From contig JALMGJ010000014.1 of the NCBI GenBank assembly GCA_023362775.1, positions 124,001 to 188,000 on the forward strand: a stretch of DNA of 64,000 nt, given 5' to 3'. This stretch comes from Charina bottae (Eukaryota > Chordata > Lepidosauria > Squamata > Charinaidae). Positions 26,050 to 38,159 of this stretch are shown here, one piece after another. The translations under genes were made by a program, and so were the position numbers. The notes under the pieces were generated by a model. The model was not told the origin of the DNA and ran no database searches. It saw nothing but the letters and a program-made list of their open reading frames with translations. Each line of letters starts with the position of its first letter. Position 1 is the first letter of the stretch.

Positions 26050-27274
26050 AAATGAAAGTGCAGCCCACACATTTTAAAAATAATAATGATAAAAGAAAAT
26101 TCTCTCCCACTGTTTGCCTTCCTCAGCAACTATCTTTGTCATGACTAATTAGTCTGTTGCTTTGCCTCATTCTTTTTAAGATAGAGATTTTAAAATATGT
26201 TCTGAGAATCTCACCCCAATAATTCAGTCTACAGATAAAGCAGCCGAACACATGAACCTTTGCATCTTTAAATCTGTGCAAGGTAAGTCTGCATTGCATA
26301 ATCAGACTCTCCTCCATCTTATGAAATCAGGCTTCCCCATCCTGGCCCTCTTCTGCTTCAGGGCCGGCCCACGTGGGTGAAACAGGTTGCTTGTCTACCC
26401 GGCTTTGGATGCAATCCCTCAGGGAACTTGGCAGATTGCAATTCGTTCCATCAAAGGACTAAAACGATTGTTCTTAATGAGAGAGGAAAAATAGGATGAC
26501 AGCCAATGTAAATAAGGCTGTTAAGGGCAGGCAACGCTACAACACCTCCGTTGCATTACACACTGAAGCCAACCCTGTAAGCCAAAAGGGTCCTATTGAC
26601 TTGTGCACACTGCCTTGGCACACGAGAAAGAATCGATTGGAAGCAAAACCACCTTCCTGTGCCACACTGTAGTCCCTGACTTCCCGCTTTGTTTTTCTTC
26701 GAACGGCTATCTCTCTGGCTCTCCCGTCTTGCTCCAGGAGTGGGCAGAATGTAGAATGCAAGCCAGGGAGATGCTAAAGGCTTCTGTGGTCTAAAATAAT
26801 TAGAGTTGATTTTTTCTGAGCTTATGAGAAGCTGAAGAATCTGAAAGGAATAATTGCACCGTACACTGCCTATTGCTCACTGGAAAAATTATGCATTTCC
26901 TTTGTCATGAAGCAGAAAGGGATATTATGCTCAGGAAATAAAAGTATAATAAGGTTTGACCTATAACTACTGCAGTTCATTGGTGAAGGTAGATTGTCTT
27001 AGCCAGATGGAAAGGGCAGTGGGAAAATGCCTATCCCAGGAACTTGGGCTCAGGTTAAATAAAGCACAGGAAAAGAGCTTCTTTCTTACCATGTGAAGGG
27101 CCCTCTTTCTCCCCACTCCTGTAAACCATGGGAAAATTGCTGCAGGACTTGCACACTGATGAATAAAGTTTTTGTTATTGTACAAATCAAAGTGCAGGGT
27201 CATCGTTTAATAACTGGTCTTGCTTTTCGAATACTTCTTTTTACAACCAAAGATTGAATCGAAGGATTTCAGAG
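25263..27274. other. Unique non-coding sequence with (TCC)n and (TG)n
   Basis: No exon supported. A (TCC)8 run lies at about 25727-25750 and a (TG)18 array at about 26011-26047. Confidence 0.45.
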
Positions 27275-27490
27275 TTGATACTACACTTGACTTTAACCAA
27301 AGGCCTAGAAGACGCCCTTGAGGTCATCAGGTCCAAGTGAGAGCATCTCAGACAGATGGCTATCCAGTCTCCACTTGAACACATCTGGCGAAGGAGGGTC
27401 CACCACCTCTCTGGGTCATTGGGTCCGCTGTTCGTTAAACTTTTTAACTCCCATCCAAGCTTTATTTCTAACCGTTCTTCATGACCCATA
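27275..27490 (-). mobile_element. CR1 LINE 3' region (antisense)
   Basis: Phrases 'cccttgaggtcatcaggtccaa', 'ggctatccagtctccacttgaacac', 'ggagggtccaccacctctctgg' and 'aactcccatccaagctttatttctaac' follow the order of the antisense amniote CR1 3' region. Diverged, so an old insertion. Confidence 0.6.
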
Positions 27491-27776
27491 TGAGCCTGCA
27501 TATTTAGGACCTGCCACCTTTGGGTATCAAATCCTGGGGGCAGGTGAGAAAGGGCAGGTATCGCTTTCATCCTTTTGTGTTGCACTTCTGGGGAATCTTA
27601 GAAAATGTGCTCCAGCCTTAACAGCTCAAAAGTTCTGTGGAAGCTGCAGTGGCCTGAAACTTGTTCCCTTTCAGGTTCCATTGAGAGATGGAAATGTCCA
27701 TTTGGGCACAACAATCTTTGCGACTACATTTGGCAATTTTCCAACCCTTTGAATAACTCTGTGCTGGTCCAATAAA

Positions 27777-27777
<1 letters not shown>
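27491..27777. other. Unique non-coding sequence
   Basis: Nothing firmly recognised. The final bases 'gtgctggtccaataaacatt' lead straight into the ATT array and may be the end of an unidentified element. Confidence 0.4.

Positions 27778-27825
<48 letters not shown>
27778..27825. repeat. (ATT)16 microsatellite
   Basis: Perfect ATT repeat of about 48 bases. Poly-Ile frames are artefacts. Confidence 0.95.
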
Positions 27826-28089
27826 TTGCACTTCTGAGCCTGCCTTGCCAGTCCAATTCTCTCCTCCTGCCCCATCCCTATCTGCACCACTTTTCCCTGA
27901 CAAATGCCTTCTGTTCTATCTGATCAATCCTTTCTGTCTGTTTTTGTTCTCTAGAAACAACAACAACAACACCCCCCCCCCAAATCCAGGATGTACCCAT
28001 GCCACTCGCAGAGGTTTCATTACAAGGACTAATTGATTCTATCTCGGCATCCCTTGGCATTTGTCCAGGGTCTGAGTTGGGATCCAATC

Positions 28090-28690
28090 GTTACTATCAA
28101 CCGAGTCGCAACTCCTTGCTCCCCACCCCACCTCGACCTTCTGCCTGCCTGGCTTGTGCGTCTCCACTCCGGCGCGCTTCCTCTGTGGTGCGTGTGTGTG
28201 CCAGACACAGACACCCAAGTCAGCTGCACGGGGATGGGGTGGGGGGAGAGGCTCTTCTGCCGGGGGTGGGGCAGAGCCAGGCAGCTGCATCCCTCCTTGC
28301 CTACCAAGGGGCATAGGAGGCTACTGGCTCGGGATGGGGGCAGGCGGGTCGGGGCAGATTTTCACTCGGGAGGGCACCCAACCCAACTGACCCACCCAAC
28401 CCAACTGACCCACCCAACCCAACTGACCCACCCAACCCAACTGACCCACCCAACCCAACCCAACCCAACCCGATCCCTCCCCCGCCTCCCTCCCTCCCTC
28501 TCTCGCCTCCGCCCCCTCCGCTGCCTTCGGCGGCGCTCCAGCCATCCGCACGGAGCTGTCCCTCCTCTTGGTGCTGAATCGTCTCCCGATCCCGCCGCCA
28601 GGACAGCTCCCGCGACGCGGGCGCCCCTCGCTCCAGCGACTTGGCTGCTTCGTTCCAAGACCCCCCCCACCCCCACTCTCCTCCTCCTAG
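28090..28690. promoter_or_regulatory. CpG island, candidate promoter
   Basis: The densest CpG stretch of the window: about 28510-28660 holds some twenty CpGs with GC-box-like runs (CCGCCCCCTCCG, CCCGCCGCC, CGCGACGCGGGCGCC), against a CpG-poor background. Unmethylated islands usually mark vertebrate gene promoters. There is no obvious TATA box. Long frames cross it on both strands, as expected in GC-rich DNA, and none shows a recognisable domain. The donor-like site at 29187 favours plus-strand transcription, but this is inference. Confidence 0.6.
28375..28471. repeat. 18-bp minisatellite plus (CCCAA)n; G4-forming on minus strand
   Basis: Four perfect copies of CACCCAACCCAACTGACC (28375-28446) followed by CCCAA repeats to 28471. 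The minus strand carries at least five closely spaced GGG runs separated by TT at the end of the array, a canonical G-quadruplex layout. It lies inside the CpG island. Confidence 0.9.
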
Positions 28691-29187
28691 GGTTGTGCGT
28701 GGTTTTTTTTTTTGGTTTTTTTTCAACACTGCTAGACAATAAAGGTGGAGGTGGGGAGTCAGAACAGCAGGACGGTACAAGGAAGTGCCAGCCCCACTGG
28801 GGCTGAAGAATTGGGGGAGAATGAACCCTAGTTATTTGACTTTTTACCGAATCGCCTCCCCCTTTCCTATTCTTTTAGCTGCTTTTCAAGGGGCTAGTCC
28901 TTTTCAGCTGAAGGAGGTTCTGCCTAACCCTTAAACCCATCCTTTTTGGAGGAGAGGGTGAAACTGGGGAAGGGGGGCCATCTCTTCTCCACTGAGTTTA
29001 TCCATGCTTTGTTGGCAAGATCCAAAGCTGTCCTTCTCTCCAGGATCTTGGTCAGAGAGCCAGAGGCAACGGGAAGTCACTTAACTGCCTCGGAAGAGGG
29101 GAAGGAAGAGGAGAACCGAAAGGTGGAAAGTGGTAGTTATAGCAAGTCCGCAAGAAGCATCGTTCTCGGGACTCTTATGGCTTGAAG
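28691..29187 (+). other. Possible 5' non-coding exon ending at a donor-like site
   Basis: After the island a (T)11-type tract at about 28702-28731 is followed by purine-rich sequence and the strong donor-like string CTTGAAG|GTAAGGGC near 29187. A first exon starting in the island and ending here would fit a vertebrate gene. A 79-codon frame (28946-29185) runs to about this point, but it has no recognisable domain and could be chance. No downstream coding exon is recognised. Confidence 0.25.
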
Positions 29188-31080
29188 GTAAGGGCAGAGA
29201 GCGCTAGGATTTATTTACCAAGTTCTGTGGATGACTGGTACAGGCTTGCATTGCGGAGGAGAAAATGTCTAGAGTTTGGGATGGCTGGCTGGCTGGAGAG
29301 CAACAGAATATCTGGGATGGGCATATTTCCCCCCTCATATATATATTGTGCAGTCATTTACCCACAGAGAGCCACTCAATAAATCTCAGCTGGAACCATT
29401 TCCAGAAAGAAGTGGAGAAACACATACCTATCAAATTTTAAAATTGCAAACCTCCTGTCTCGTCAATTCATTTATTTCAGTGTGTGAATAGATATGAGTG
29501 TATACGTGTGCCTATGCACCGATATTTATAGAATGCTGATGCTTTCCACTTCTCTTTCAACTGCATTTATGAAGGTGGCATTTCTGTATTCTTTAGTACC
29601 ATTATAGGAGAGAGTCAGTGCTCTTTTTCCCCTTTAGGATTTGTTGTCAATAATCTTTTTGATTCACATGAACGAGATAATACAATAACTGGGCCAGCCC
29701 AAAGATGTTTAGACAGACTAGCAACTGAATGCAATCCTATTTATGGATTTGTGTCTATTCTCATTAAATTTTTATACCCAGCGATGCTGTTAGATTTCTC
29801 AAAGGTTTTGGCTGTTCATTTTGCTTTTGCTCAGTACTCTCAAGAGGTCATTTATCTCTGTTCCCATTTTGCAGATGGATAAGTTTATTGCCACCCCTCT
29901 CCGCTGTATTTATTTCTGTTCTACAGCTGTTTCTTTCTCTCCAGAAATCAGGAGAAAGTTGATCACATTTTTCATCCATAGGGTAGAACATGACTGACCC
30001 AATGTTGGAATGGAGAATTCTTTTTGCAAATGAGCCAGAATGTTGCAATCCTTTTGAGATGGGGTTTTTTGCTCATTGTATGTAATTTATTTTTAATTAC
30101 TAAATCTGTTCCATGCCAGCCTCGATCACATCTGGGAAAGCATCTTCAGCATAGACAGTGTCACCTCTGAGCTGAGTGGCCATGACAGTTTCCAAGGCCA
30201 TGTTTGTTGGGAAAGGGCCCCCTTATGTCCTGATCGTCATGCCATCTGTCCCATTCTCCCAGTCCAGTATTCACCTAAGGGACTGGGGAAGATTGCTTCA
30301 GACAGATTGTAGGACACCTTGGCATGGCAGCCCTTTTAAAATATTCCGATATAAGATGGAGTGAAACTGTGCTGGTAGAATTGAAGGTCCTAGTTCAGAA
30401 GTCACAGAAGTTCTGCAGACAGCAAGAGAAGTTGATGATAAAAAATAGCTCCCTTCTTTTCAGACAAGTAGACATCTCTGTGGAAACCTTCAGGTATCTT
30501 TTAAGGTTCTTTTTATCATGAAAAAATAATTAATCACATGGACTTTTTACAGCATGCCATCTCCTATTTAAGTATGTTTATGGCTTTCAGACAAATCTTT
30601 GTGGGTTGCTACCGGCAACCTAAATTGGTGGCTTTTGTTTTGCCCCTTTGTTGATAAAGAAGGAAATATTATAGAAATGTTGAAAAGCCCAAAACAGTTG
30701 TTTCCCTGGAAGAATGTGGTCTTCTGTACTTACATAAAACAAGATAAAAGATTTGTTTTCATTCCTAGAATTTATTTCACATTGTTTTCCGTCGCACTTT
30801 AAAGGGGTGTTGTCTTAAATTACAACCAAATCAGTTGTTTTGCTTAGCAAGAGTCCAAAGTTATACAGAGCAAGAATATTGGAGCAAATTGACTCTATTG
30901 TCCTGATGGTTGACCACCAATTCTCTATAAAACAAAGCTTCTTTACTTGAGACTTCCATGCTATCTTGAGGAGTTATAGCTGGGAAAAGGTGAGATATAA
31001 TTCAAAATCTCTGATGTGTACAGATCAAACATTAATTCCTTTTTCATGGGGGTAGCGTACTTTGAATTCATGAATGAATG
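29188..31080. other. Unique non-coding sequence
   Basis: No repeat or exon recognised in about 1.9 kb. If the island is a promoter this would be first-intron sequence. Confidence 0.4.
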
Positions 31081-31081
31081 A

Positions 31082-31307
31082 AGGGCTTCTTGGCTGCATT
31101 CACATAAGTTAGTTAAACTAAACTAAGAGAGGGTTAATTGTGGTGCAGCATGCTGTGACAACACAGACATTGTTTTAGCATGTTGTGCAAATCAAGCTAT
31201 TATGTTAAGCCATAGTCGTGTTGATTTGGGAATGCCATATTTTTGGGCAGAACTGTATTTTATTTACCCGGCTTTAGGTTTTAGCATGTTGTGTGAACCC
31301 AGCGCCG
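31082..31307. mobile_element. Unclassified MITE-like element with imperfect TIRs
   Basis: The left end GCTGCATTCACATAAGTTAG and the reverse complement of the right end, GCTGGGTTCACACAACATGC, are imperfect inverted repeats around about 225 bases. Internal copies of 'ttagcatgttgtg' repeat the terminal motif. No clear target duplication. Related fragments lie near 1023, 7800, 18700 and 38665. Confidence 0.45.
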
Positions 31308-32040
31308 GTGTGACAATATACCTTCAGTTCTCTTGGTACTGACTGACTTGATTTGACAGGGTGTATTTTCCTTCCAAGAAAACAAAGGAAATGGAACCCT
31401 TTGGCCTGTGAAAAAGGGCAGCCAATGTGAGCTGCAAAACAAAAAAGAAATACCAACTTAAAAAAAAAAAAATCCCAACTTGGATGGCCAGGTGACTTAA
31501 GGGAAGCAGGCAAACAAGCATTTAATGCAAGGTTGAAATAGTGTTACTGTACGGTGCAAATGCAGAAAAGATTGCATGAAGCTGAGAGTCATATAACATA
31601 GATTATGTAAAGGCCAGGAGAGCCAGAAGGCTTTGTCGCTACCAGCTATTATTAGATAAGCCAAACGGTACCTTAGATGGCAGAGATTGTGGGTTGCCCT
31701 TCAGCATCCTAGCTAAGGGAATATACTTCCACCTATAGAAGCCTCTGCATGTGACAAGCAGGGATATTACTTCCTCAGAATCCGTTGCTTTTCTGTAGCA
31801 TTTCCCTAACAACCTGAGCATGTGAGAAAGAGCGGGCACCCAGGCACAAAGCTGCTTGCCAGGTTTCTTGGTCCTTCCTACTCGATACTTTTTTCTAGAT
31901 GTGGAACGTCTCTGTGGTTTCTGTCTTGCCACCGGTTGGCATCAGTCTATGCAGCATAGGACGCTGTCAGTCGCCATGCAGGATTCCTGGGTCCTCTGAA
32001 CCTTCTGCAATGCCCTGCTTGAGAATCTTGTGAAGGGCAC
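31308..32040. other. Unique non-coding sequence
   Basis: Contains an A-run at about 31459-31471. No exon or known repeat recognised. Confidence 0.45.
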
Positions 32041-32044
32041 GTAC

Positions 32045-32243
32045 TGTATGTCCTTGAGTCGTACTTACTCTTGGTGACTTACGTGGACAGGCCCGTGCAG
32101 CTTCCTTGGGTGGAATTGCCTCTGCCTTCTCACTGGGTGATTGTCTGACTTTCCAGTTTGGCTCACAGCCCAGTTATTCCCTGGTGGTCACCCATCCAAA
32201 TACAGCCTAACCCATCCTGCTTATCTTCCCTGTGCTCCAGGCA
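32045..32243 (-). mobile_element. 5S-rRNA-derived SINE
   Basis: On the minus strand 'ggaagataagcaggatgggttaggctg', then 'tttggatgggtgaccaccagggaataactgggctgtgagcc' follow the 3' half of vertebrate 5S rRNA (GGAAGCTAAGCAGGGT, TTGGATGGGAGACC, GGGAATACCGGGTG). Downstream is a non-5S body ending in a 'gacttacgtgg..agtaagtacgactcaag' tail. This is the layout of 5S-type squamate SINEs. The changes across the control region show it is not a functional 5S gene. Confidence 0.65.
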
Positions 32244-33690
32244 AAATGAAAATCAAGCTGCAATTAATTAAACTCCATCGGATTAAAAATCAAACCGCCC
32301 AAACACCTTGTCCCTATTGATGTGTTTTGAAGAAAGGTCTTGCTCTCTTTTCACATGAATATCACCATAAATCACACTTTCTCACTTAACCTCAGAAACC
32401 TCCTTATTACCATAACAATGGTTTTAGGTGCATACTTATTGCTCTTCACTAATCCAGATACATTATTAATTAAACAAAGAATACAGAACTACTGTACCCG
32501 ACAAGTTTTCAAGACCTCCCTCATTATTGAAATAATTTTAATTTGCATCCTCTAATAACAGCAACAAATGCTGTTCATAAGTTCTCAGGGCAGCCAAAGG
32601 GACTGCTGCAAAGTGAAGCAGCTCTGGCTAGCATTTATTAAAGATTTAAAGAATGCTGTTCTAATAGATCAGGTATTACCAAATACAGCAGAACAGACCT
32701 ACTTCTTTTCCAATAGAAGTTAAAAGCAGGCAGGTGGGAGAATCAATGGTTACATTCGGCAACACTTTACACAGAAGAATTAATGGACCCAAGTTTGACA
32801 TCAGCACGGAAAACAAGGAAAATGTAGTATCAGAGCATTTTAACTTTCCCAGATGCTCCATTATGGATTTCAGAGTAGAAGCTTGGGAACAAAGACATTT
32901 TACCAGCACACTTGAGTGAGCGATTGTTGAATTTACATATTTCAAAAGGTATTCGGCCATCTCAGGAAGTCTCAACAAACTTAGTGGGTTCTTAACACAT
33001 TACAATAGCTAATTAATAAGGTACATGTAATCTGTCTCACACGTAACCTGCATCTGCGCATAACCGCCCTGTCTTCCCCGTCTGGCTCCACTGGCCGCCT
33101 TATCCCAATTTAAATCCTAAATCAGTTTAGGCACTCCAGGCATCTGATGAAGTGAGCTGCAGCTCACAAAAGCCGATGGCTTTTAACAAAACGAGCGGGT
33201 CTGAAAAGATGCGACCAGATTCCTCCTAATTTTTTGCCACCCCAGGGTGACATGGCTCTCCTCCTAGTGTACTATTGCACCGTAAGAATCGTAGACTAAG
33301 GAAGAAGCCGGTCAAACTTCGTCATTCGTTTGTGAATCCTTGATGCGTGCGCACTTGTGATTTCTGTCCAGCACTTGATATGTGATGACTGGCGGCTGAA
33401 CCCCCAATCTGACACTGCTAAAAAGGCTGTGCCTTTGATGCAATGTGACTGATGGGTCTGTCTGTAGAGCGAAGGTTCGAGGCAGCCTGTGAACGTGCCC
33501 CAGACTTGGCAAAAGCCTGTCTCCATCAAGAGGCTCCAAACAACAGTGCGCTCCTTCCACCCCACCCTTCGCCACCTTTTCATCCCCCACGTTCTCTCCA
33601 ACCCTCCAGGGCCAAGCCCCCACTCCAAGCCCCTCTCCTTCTGGTGCCATTCTTTTTCCCTTTGGTTTTTGACCCGTTTGATCAGGAAAA
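32244..33690. other. Unique non-coding sequence; possible CNE at 32240-32560
   Basis: No coding exon found. The 5' third is AT-rich and non-repetitive with several ATTAATTAAA sites, so conserved regulatory DNA is possible but untested. Confidence 0.35.
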
Positions 33691-33693
33691 CTA

Positions 33694-34021
33694 GTAAAGG
33701 TTCCCCCCGCACATTTGTGCCGTCGTGTCCAACTCTAGGAGCCGGTGCTCATCTCCGTTTGTTAGTCGAAGAGCCAGCGTTGTCCGAAGACGCTTCCACG
33801 GTCATGTGGCCGCATGACGCGCATGGAACGCTGTTACCATCCCACAAAGTGGTACCTATTCATCTACTTGCATTTGCATGCTTTCGAATTGCTAGGTTGG
33901 CAAGAGCTGGGGCGAGTGCGGGCGTTCACTCCCTCACGAGGGGCTAGGGATTCGAACCTCCAAACTTGCAATCTTCTGATCGACAAGCCTGGCGTCTTAC
34001 CCGCTGAGCCACCACGCCCCT
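33694..34021 (-). mobile_element. tRNA-derived SINE, full-length
   Basis: Read on the minus strand it opens GGGGCGTGGTGGCTCAGCGG, a tRNA-like A-box head, then TTCGAATCCCTAGCCC, a B-box. The body includes 'gcaagtagatgaataggtaccac' and ends in 'gggggaacctttac'. About 328 bases. Two further copies lie at 63014-63720. Poorly matched flanks suggest an old insertion. It is not a tRNA gene because the tRNA fold is incomplete. Confidence 0.8.
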
Positions 34022-34039
34022 TACAGAAGACTACATCTG

Positions 34040-34335
34040 GATTATTTCATGATGTATATTGATGCCACTTTCTCCACAGACTCAAAGCGGTTCACTGTAA
34101 TAAAACAGCCAACATAACATCGTAGAACCACCTGCAATAATCCATGGAGCTCCTGTCACAAAGTCTGTTTCAGAACAGCCCCCCAGCCACACCATTACTG
34201 TCCAAATACTTGCCTAAATAAAATGTTTTCAAAGCCTTCAAGAAGGCCAATACAGTGGGGGAAAGAGGGGAACTGATCTTCAGGGTAAGCTCTTCTACAG
34301 ACTTGGGGATGCTTCAGAGAAGTTCCTTTTTACCT
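34040..34335 (-). mobile_element. CR1/L2-type LINE 3' UTR (antisense)
   Basis: 'gactcaaagcggttcactgtaataaaacagcc' and 'cctaaataaaatgttttcaaagccttcaagaaggccaatacagtggggg' follow the usual order of these 3' UTRs. It starts 19 bases after the SINE at 33694-34021. Confidence 0.5.
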
Positions 34336-37196
34336 CCTGTAGGATCAAGGATCCCCTCCCTTTACCTAAACCTTATAATTCGTTAGTCAAATGTGCTTTA
34401 TTCAATCAGACATACAGACAGATACACAAGCTGTGAAAGCAAACAGCTGGAAACTCCATGAGTGAAGAGCTGCAGGATACAAGAAACCAAAAAACAAATG
34501 GCCGGATGGCGCAGCAAATCTTTTCCTAACCGTGTAGCCCAAGCAGCAGAATAAGAGAGATAATTTGGCCTCTTTCAAGCAGCGCCAAAGTATGTTTGCT
34601 TCACCTTGGCCTGGATTGTACTATTTCTGGCTACAGATTGCAGGCCGCCGTCTGTTTGTGGCGATCCTCCTGTAAGATTAAAAACTCCACCTTCCTGCAT
34701 CTGGAAATCTAGTCTGGAAGAATAACGCCCCCCCCCCTCCACCCCACCCCATTTGCTTGTTGGCTATATTCGGGGGAAGCCTGATATGTGTGCATTTGCG
34801 TGTTATATGTGCGTGAGAGAGAGAGAGAGAGGAGAGCACATTCAAAATGTGACCTTCCATTTGCAACCTGGCTCTGGAATGATAGACGTATATCAGGAGA
34901 GAGATGTCCTCCTTCAATTATGCTGAATAGAAAGAACAGGAACATTTTCATCAGTTCTGCCAAAGCCATCCCTCCTTGGAAAGTCTAAAGCCGTGTCCTG
35001 TCTACTGCCAACTATTCTTAATATGAATCTCCTCCTATCCCAATTGTTCTTCGCCTCCATTGTATTTTCTTTGCCTGCCCCTCTTCTTCAACTGCCTATT
35101 TCTTAGCTGTGTGTGATTTCCCCCCCTGCACACACACGCACACACACCCCAAACACAACTGCATGGCATAGCTCTTTGTATGCCTTCCTAATTATCTCCC
35201 CCCTTCTTCCCCAAAGCAATATTGTATTTCTGATTTCCCAGCCTTCTCCTCCCATGCCTTCCACGCACTTCTGGGGGAGGTGAGCGTGTGGGAAGTACAA
35301 ACTTGTGATTAGCCCATTCAGAAAATGTAAATGCCATTTTCCCCCCTCTTCTAGGCTGAGTGGCACACGTGGTGGGGGTAGAAGAGAGGAGGAGAGAGGG
35401 AGAGAACCCATAAATCAGTAACAGACACGGGATGTCATTTTTAACGGCATGAAAATGAGTTTAAACCCTGAAGCCTGGGGTTGCAACGTTCTTAAGCCCC
35501 TCCAAAAACAACGTTGAGGTGCAGCTTATCAGCTTGAGCATCATAATGCTATTATATATAGTAATATTGCCTCATGTGTCACCCTTATCTGTCTGCCAGT
35601 TCCTTCATTTATCTCGAATCCATTCCCAGAATGACTGTTGGGACACTTTGTTTCCTGAAAGATGCTATGAACATCCACAGTTGAGTTGGTATTGCTTGAA
35701 CCGCGGGCGATTGTCTGTTCAAGGTCGGGTGGGGTAATCAGAGTTGGTGGTTTGCTCAAGGTTTTGTGGAGCGAATAAGCTAAAACAGGGTCCTTTGTTG
35801 AGCCAGGAGATGTGAGAGTTTGGCTGCCAGAAGCAGCAGGCCAAGTAAAGGCTACCCAGATGATCAGGGAGATGGAACAGTTTCCTTGGAAGGAAAAGGT
35901 GAGATTTGGGGGGAAGACAAGTAATGTGTGCCTTAGTCGAGCATACCGATCATGCGCAGGGTGGAGAAGATTTCCTCCTGGTCTCCTATGCTTATCGCTT
36001 GCAGCCACGGAGTGAGGGTCACTACTCCAATGGCTTCCCTATATCGAAAAAGAGGGGGACAGCTGCCTCCCAGTGGGTCCGTCCAGCCCCATACAGGGTT
36101 GTCAGCAATGATTCCCAGCAGCTCTCCAGGGGTCAGGCAGGGCTTTTCCCAGCCTTCCTTGGAGATGGAAAGGAGGGCCTCCCGTCTGCCAGTTCGGGTC
36201 TCCACAGCAGAGCTGCTGCTCTTCCATCCCTGGGCGCTGAGGATGAGAGCAATTCATGATGCTCTACATGGAATCTCCCAGATCAGGGACAATCTACCTC
36301 TGAATTCCTCTTGATGGGGAGCCATGAGGAAGGTGGTCTATCACGCTTAGGTTCTGCAGGTCAGCCTCCAGGAGACGTTCATTTCTTTATGGCGGCAACA
36401 GAACCTTGGACCAACGCATCTCCTGCCCAAGGGGAGGGATCCAGCAGGGCTTTTCTTATGTCCCCACTGAAAGTCCTTGCAGTGGAAGTGCTGACTCTTG
36501 TAGACTCTACCCTAAGCACATACGGAACATTAGTTTCCTCCAGATGCGTGGAAGCACATATTCAGAACGGCTGGGAAGAAGGAAATCACTGTGCCATACA
36601 TCATAACCTACGATCTTAAAGCCACAGATGAAAACAATCCAGTGTTAAAAATGGCAATCTTTTTAGTGAGCAGCCTAATGATAAATAAATATCCTCCTTG
36701 AGAGATGCACGCATTTTGCTATGTGCAGAAAGGGGCACACAAATTAAGAAGTTAGTAGAGTTATTTCTGCTTACACAGTGTTCATTTTGATGGGATGCTG
36801 TCTGTGACTCCTAATCCCAAACAACTGATTCACAGAAAGGCCGTGATCCTAAAGGATAGTGGCACCCCATCTTTTGGTGCAAAGTGGGTAATGCGAGGAG
36901 GGGGGGAACCTGGGTAGGGTAATCACAAAAAATAAAATTGCCAGAGCTTGTCCTCAGTCATTTGTGCATTACCTGAAAGGTGTCTAGTAGAAATGTTGGG
37001 CACCAGCCAACTCTTCCCCACAATCTCCAGATGTTGCTCATGGCATCTGAGGACACTGATGGATATCTTGGTGTGGTAAATATGACTTGCTGCATAAGGC
37101 CTTCTGTTGATCTGTTTGTGGAAGAGGAACCACCAACTGCCTTTGGGGTGGATTCAGAGTCCAAGTAGGGAGATAATCACCATCCCCTTCCATATT
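34336..37196. other. Long unique stretch without a supported gene
   Basis: Contains a short (GA)n at 34814-34831, a C-run near 34728-34737 and a CA-rich stretch near 35130-35150. Frames up to 155 codons (e.g. minus strand 35541-36008) show no domain, and no splice-flanked exon stands out. Confidence 0.4.
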
Positions 37197-37392
37197 TTCT
37201 CCAGGCTAGAAACCAGGAGACCATGAGTTCCTGCCTTGGGCATGAAGCCAGCTGGGTGACCTTGGGCCAGTCCCTCGCTCTCAGCCCCAAGATGAAGGCA
37301 AGGGCAAACACTTCCAAAAATCTTGCCAAGAAACCTGCAGGGACTCATCTAGGCAGTCACCCGGAGTAGAGACTGACGTGAAGACACAAAAT
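37197..37392 (+). mobile_element. Sauria-type SINE, 5'-truncated
   Basis: 'ggctagaaaccaggagaccatgagttc', GGGTGACCTTGGGCCAGTCC, 'aatcttgccaagaaacctgcagggac' and 'gtagagactgacgtgaagacac' follow the order of a complete Sauria SINE without the first tRNA bases. It has the 3' half that the copy at 5789 lacks and shows no internal expansion. Confidence 0.75.
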
Positions 37393-38155
37393 TATTCCAT
37401 ATCGTACAACTAGAGATATGGCCCTTCAAGTGCCTTTGCAGAAGGAGCAGGTGAACCTCCCCTCCTCTACCCTGAGGTTAAAAAAGAATCACAAGAATGC
37501 GGCTGCAATTAAGCTGGGAGCTCTTCAGTTCACAATTCAGTCAAATTGACTGCTTGAAGCTTTTACCTCCCCTCCCTTCTTAAGCTTCATCCTCCTGTAA
37601 TAACAATTAAAGCTTTTTCAATTAGCTTAGTTCTCAGGGGGCAACTAGAAGTCAACATGTTCTTTCCAATGCAAATGAAGAGTTCTGCCAACAGTATAAT
37701 AGTAATGATTTACACCTGCATTTCGGAGGGAAGGCCTGAACCATTTTGGTAGGGCTGAGTCTCCAAAATGTGTCTGGAAAAAGTTAGAAACTATTGATGT
37801 CTATGATGTCACCATTCCTCATCTTGGAAGAAAAAGTGTGGAATGCTTTTTTTTTTTTAAGGAAGGAGTTAATATGCAATTGCAAAATGCATGACTTCTC
37901 CATTGCTTGCTGGCTGCAGTTTTTCTGAGTGGGTGTCCAGATTTACAAAATCCCAGCTAAAATTTCCATGTCTCCCACCTGAACACAGAACTTTGTACTA
38001 CAATGTCTTTTTACATCAGTATTACAGGCAATCTGCTCAAGACTTTGTTCTAAATACTGTATATATTACCTGTCTCCTGATTTCTCCTCTACTGGAGCAA
38101 ATGTAGCCATTGTTTAAAGGCAGGCAATTGTTGCTTGGTTTTTCGTCCAATAGTT
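37393..38155. other. Unique sequence; possible CNE at 37490-37700
   Basis: No exon. Around 37490-37700 the sequence is rich in AATTAAGCT/CAATTAAAGC-type homeodomain sites and non-repetitive, so it is a candidate conserved element. Confidence 0.3.
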
Positions 38156-38159
38156 TACA

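Noticed and set aside
28375..28446. CRISPR-like direct repeats
   Set aside because: The 18-bp units are contiguous with no spacers and the DNA is vertebrate; it is a minisatellite.
28447..28471. Interstitial telomeric repeat
   Set aside because: The unit on the minus strand is GGGTT, lacking the A of the vertebrate TTAGGG repeat.
28033..28806. 257-codon plus-strand frame, the longest in the window, and overlapping frames on the minus strand
   Set aside because: It runs through the CpG island and the 18-bp minisatellite (Thr-His-Pro-Thr-Gln-Leu repeats), has no domain and is open in several frames at once, as GC-rich repetitive DNA often is.
32165..32243. 5S rRNA gene
   Set aside because: Only the 3' half resembles 5S, with many changes and a SINE body after it.
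33950..34021. tRNA gene on the minus strand (also near 63280-63350 and 63650-63720)
   Set aside because: A- and B-box-like sequences belong to SINE heads followed by the SINE body; a full cloverleaf is not evident.
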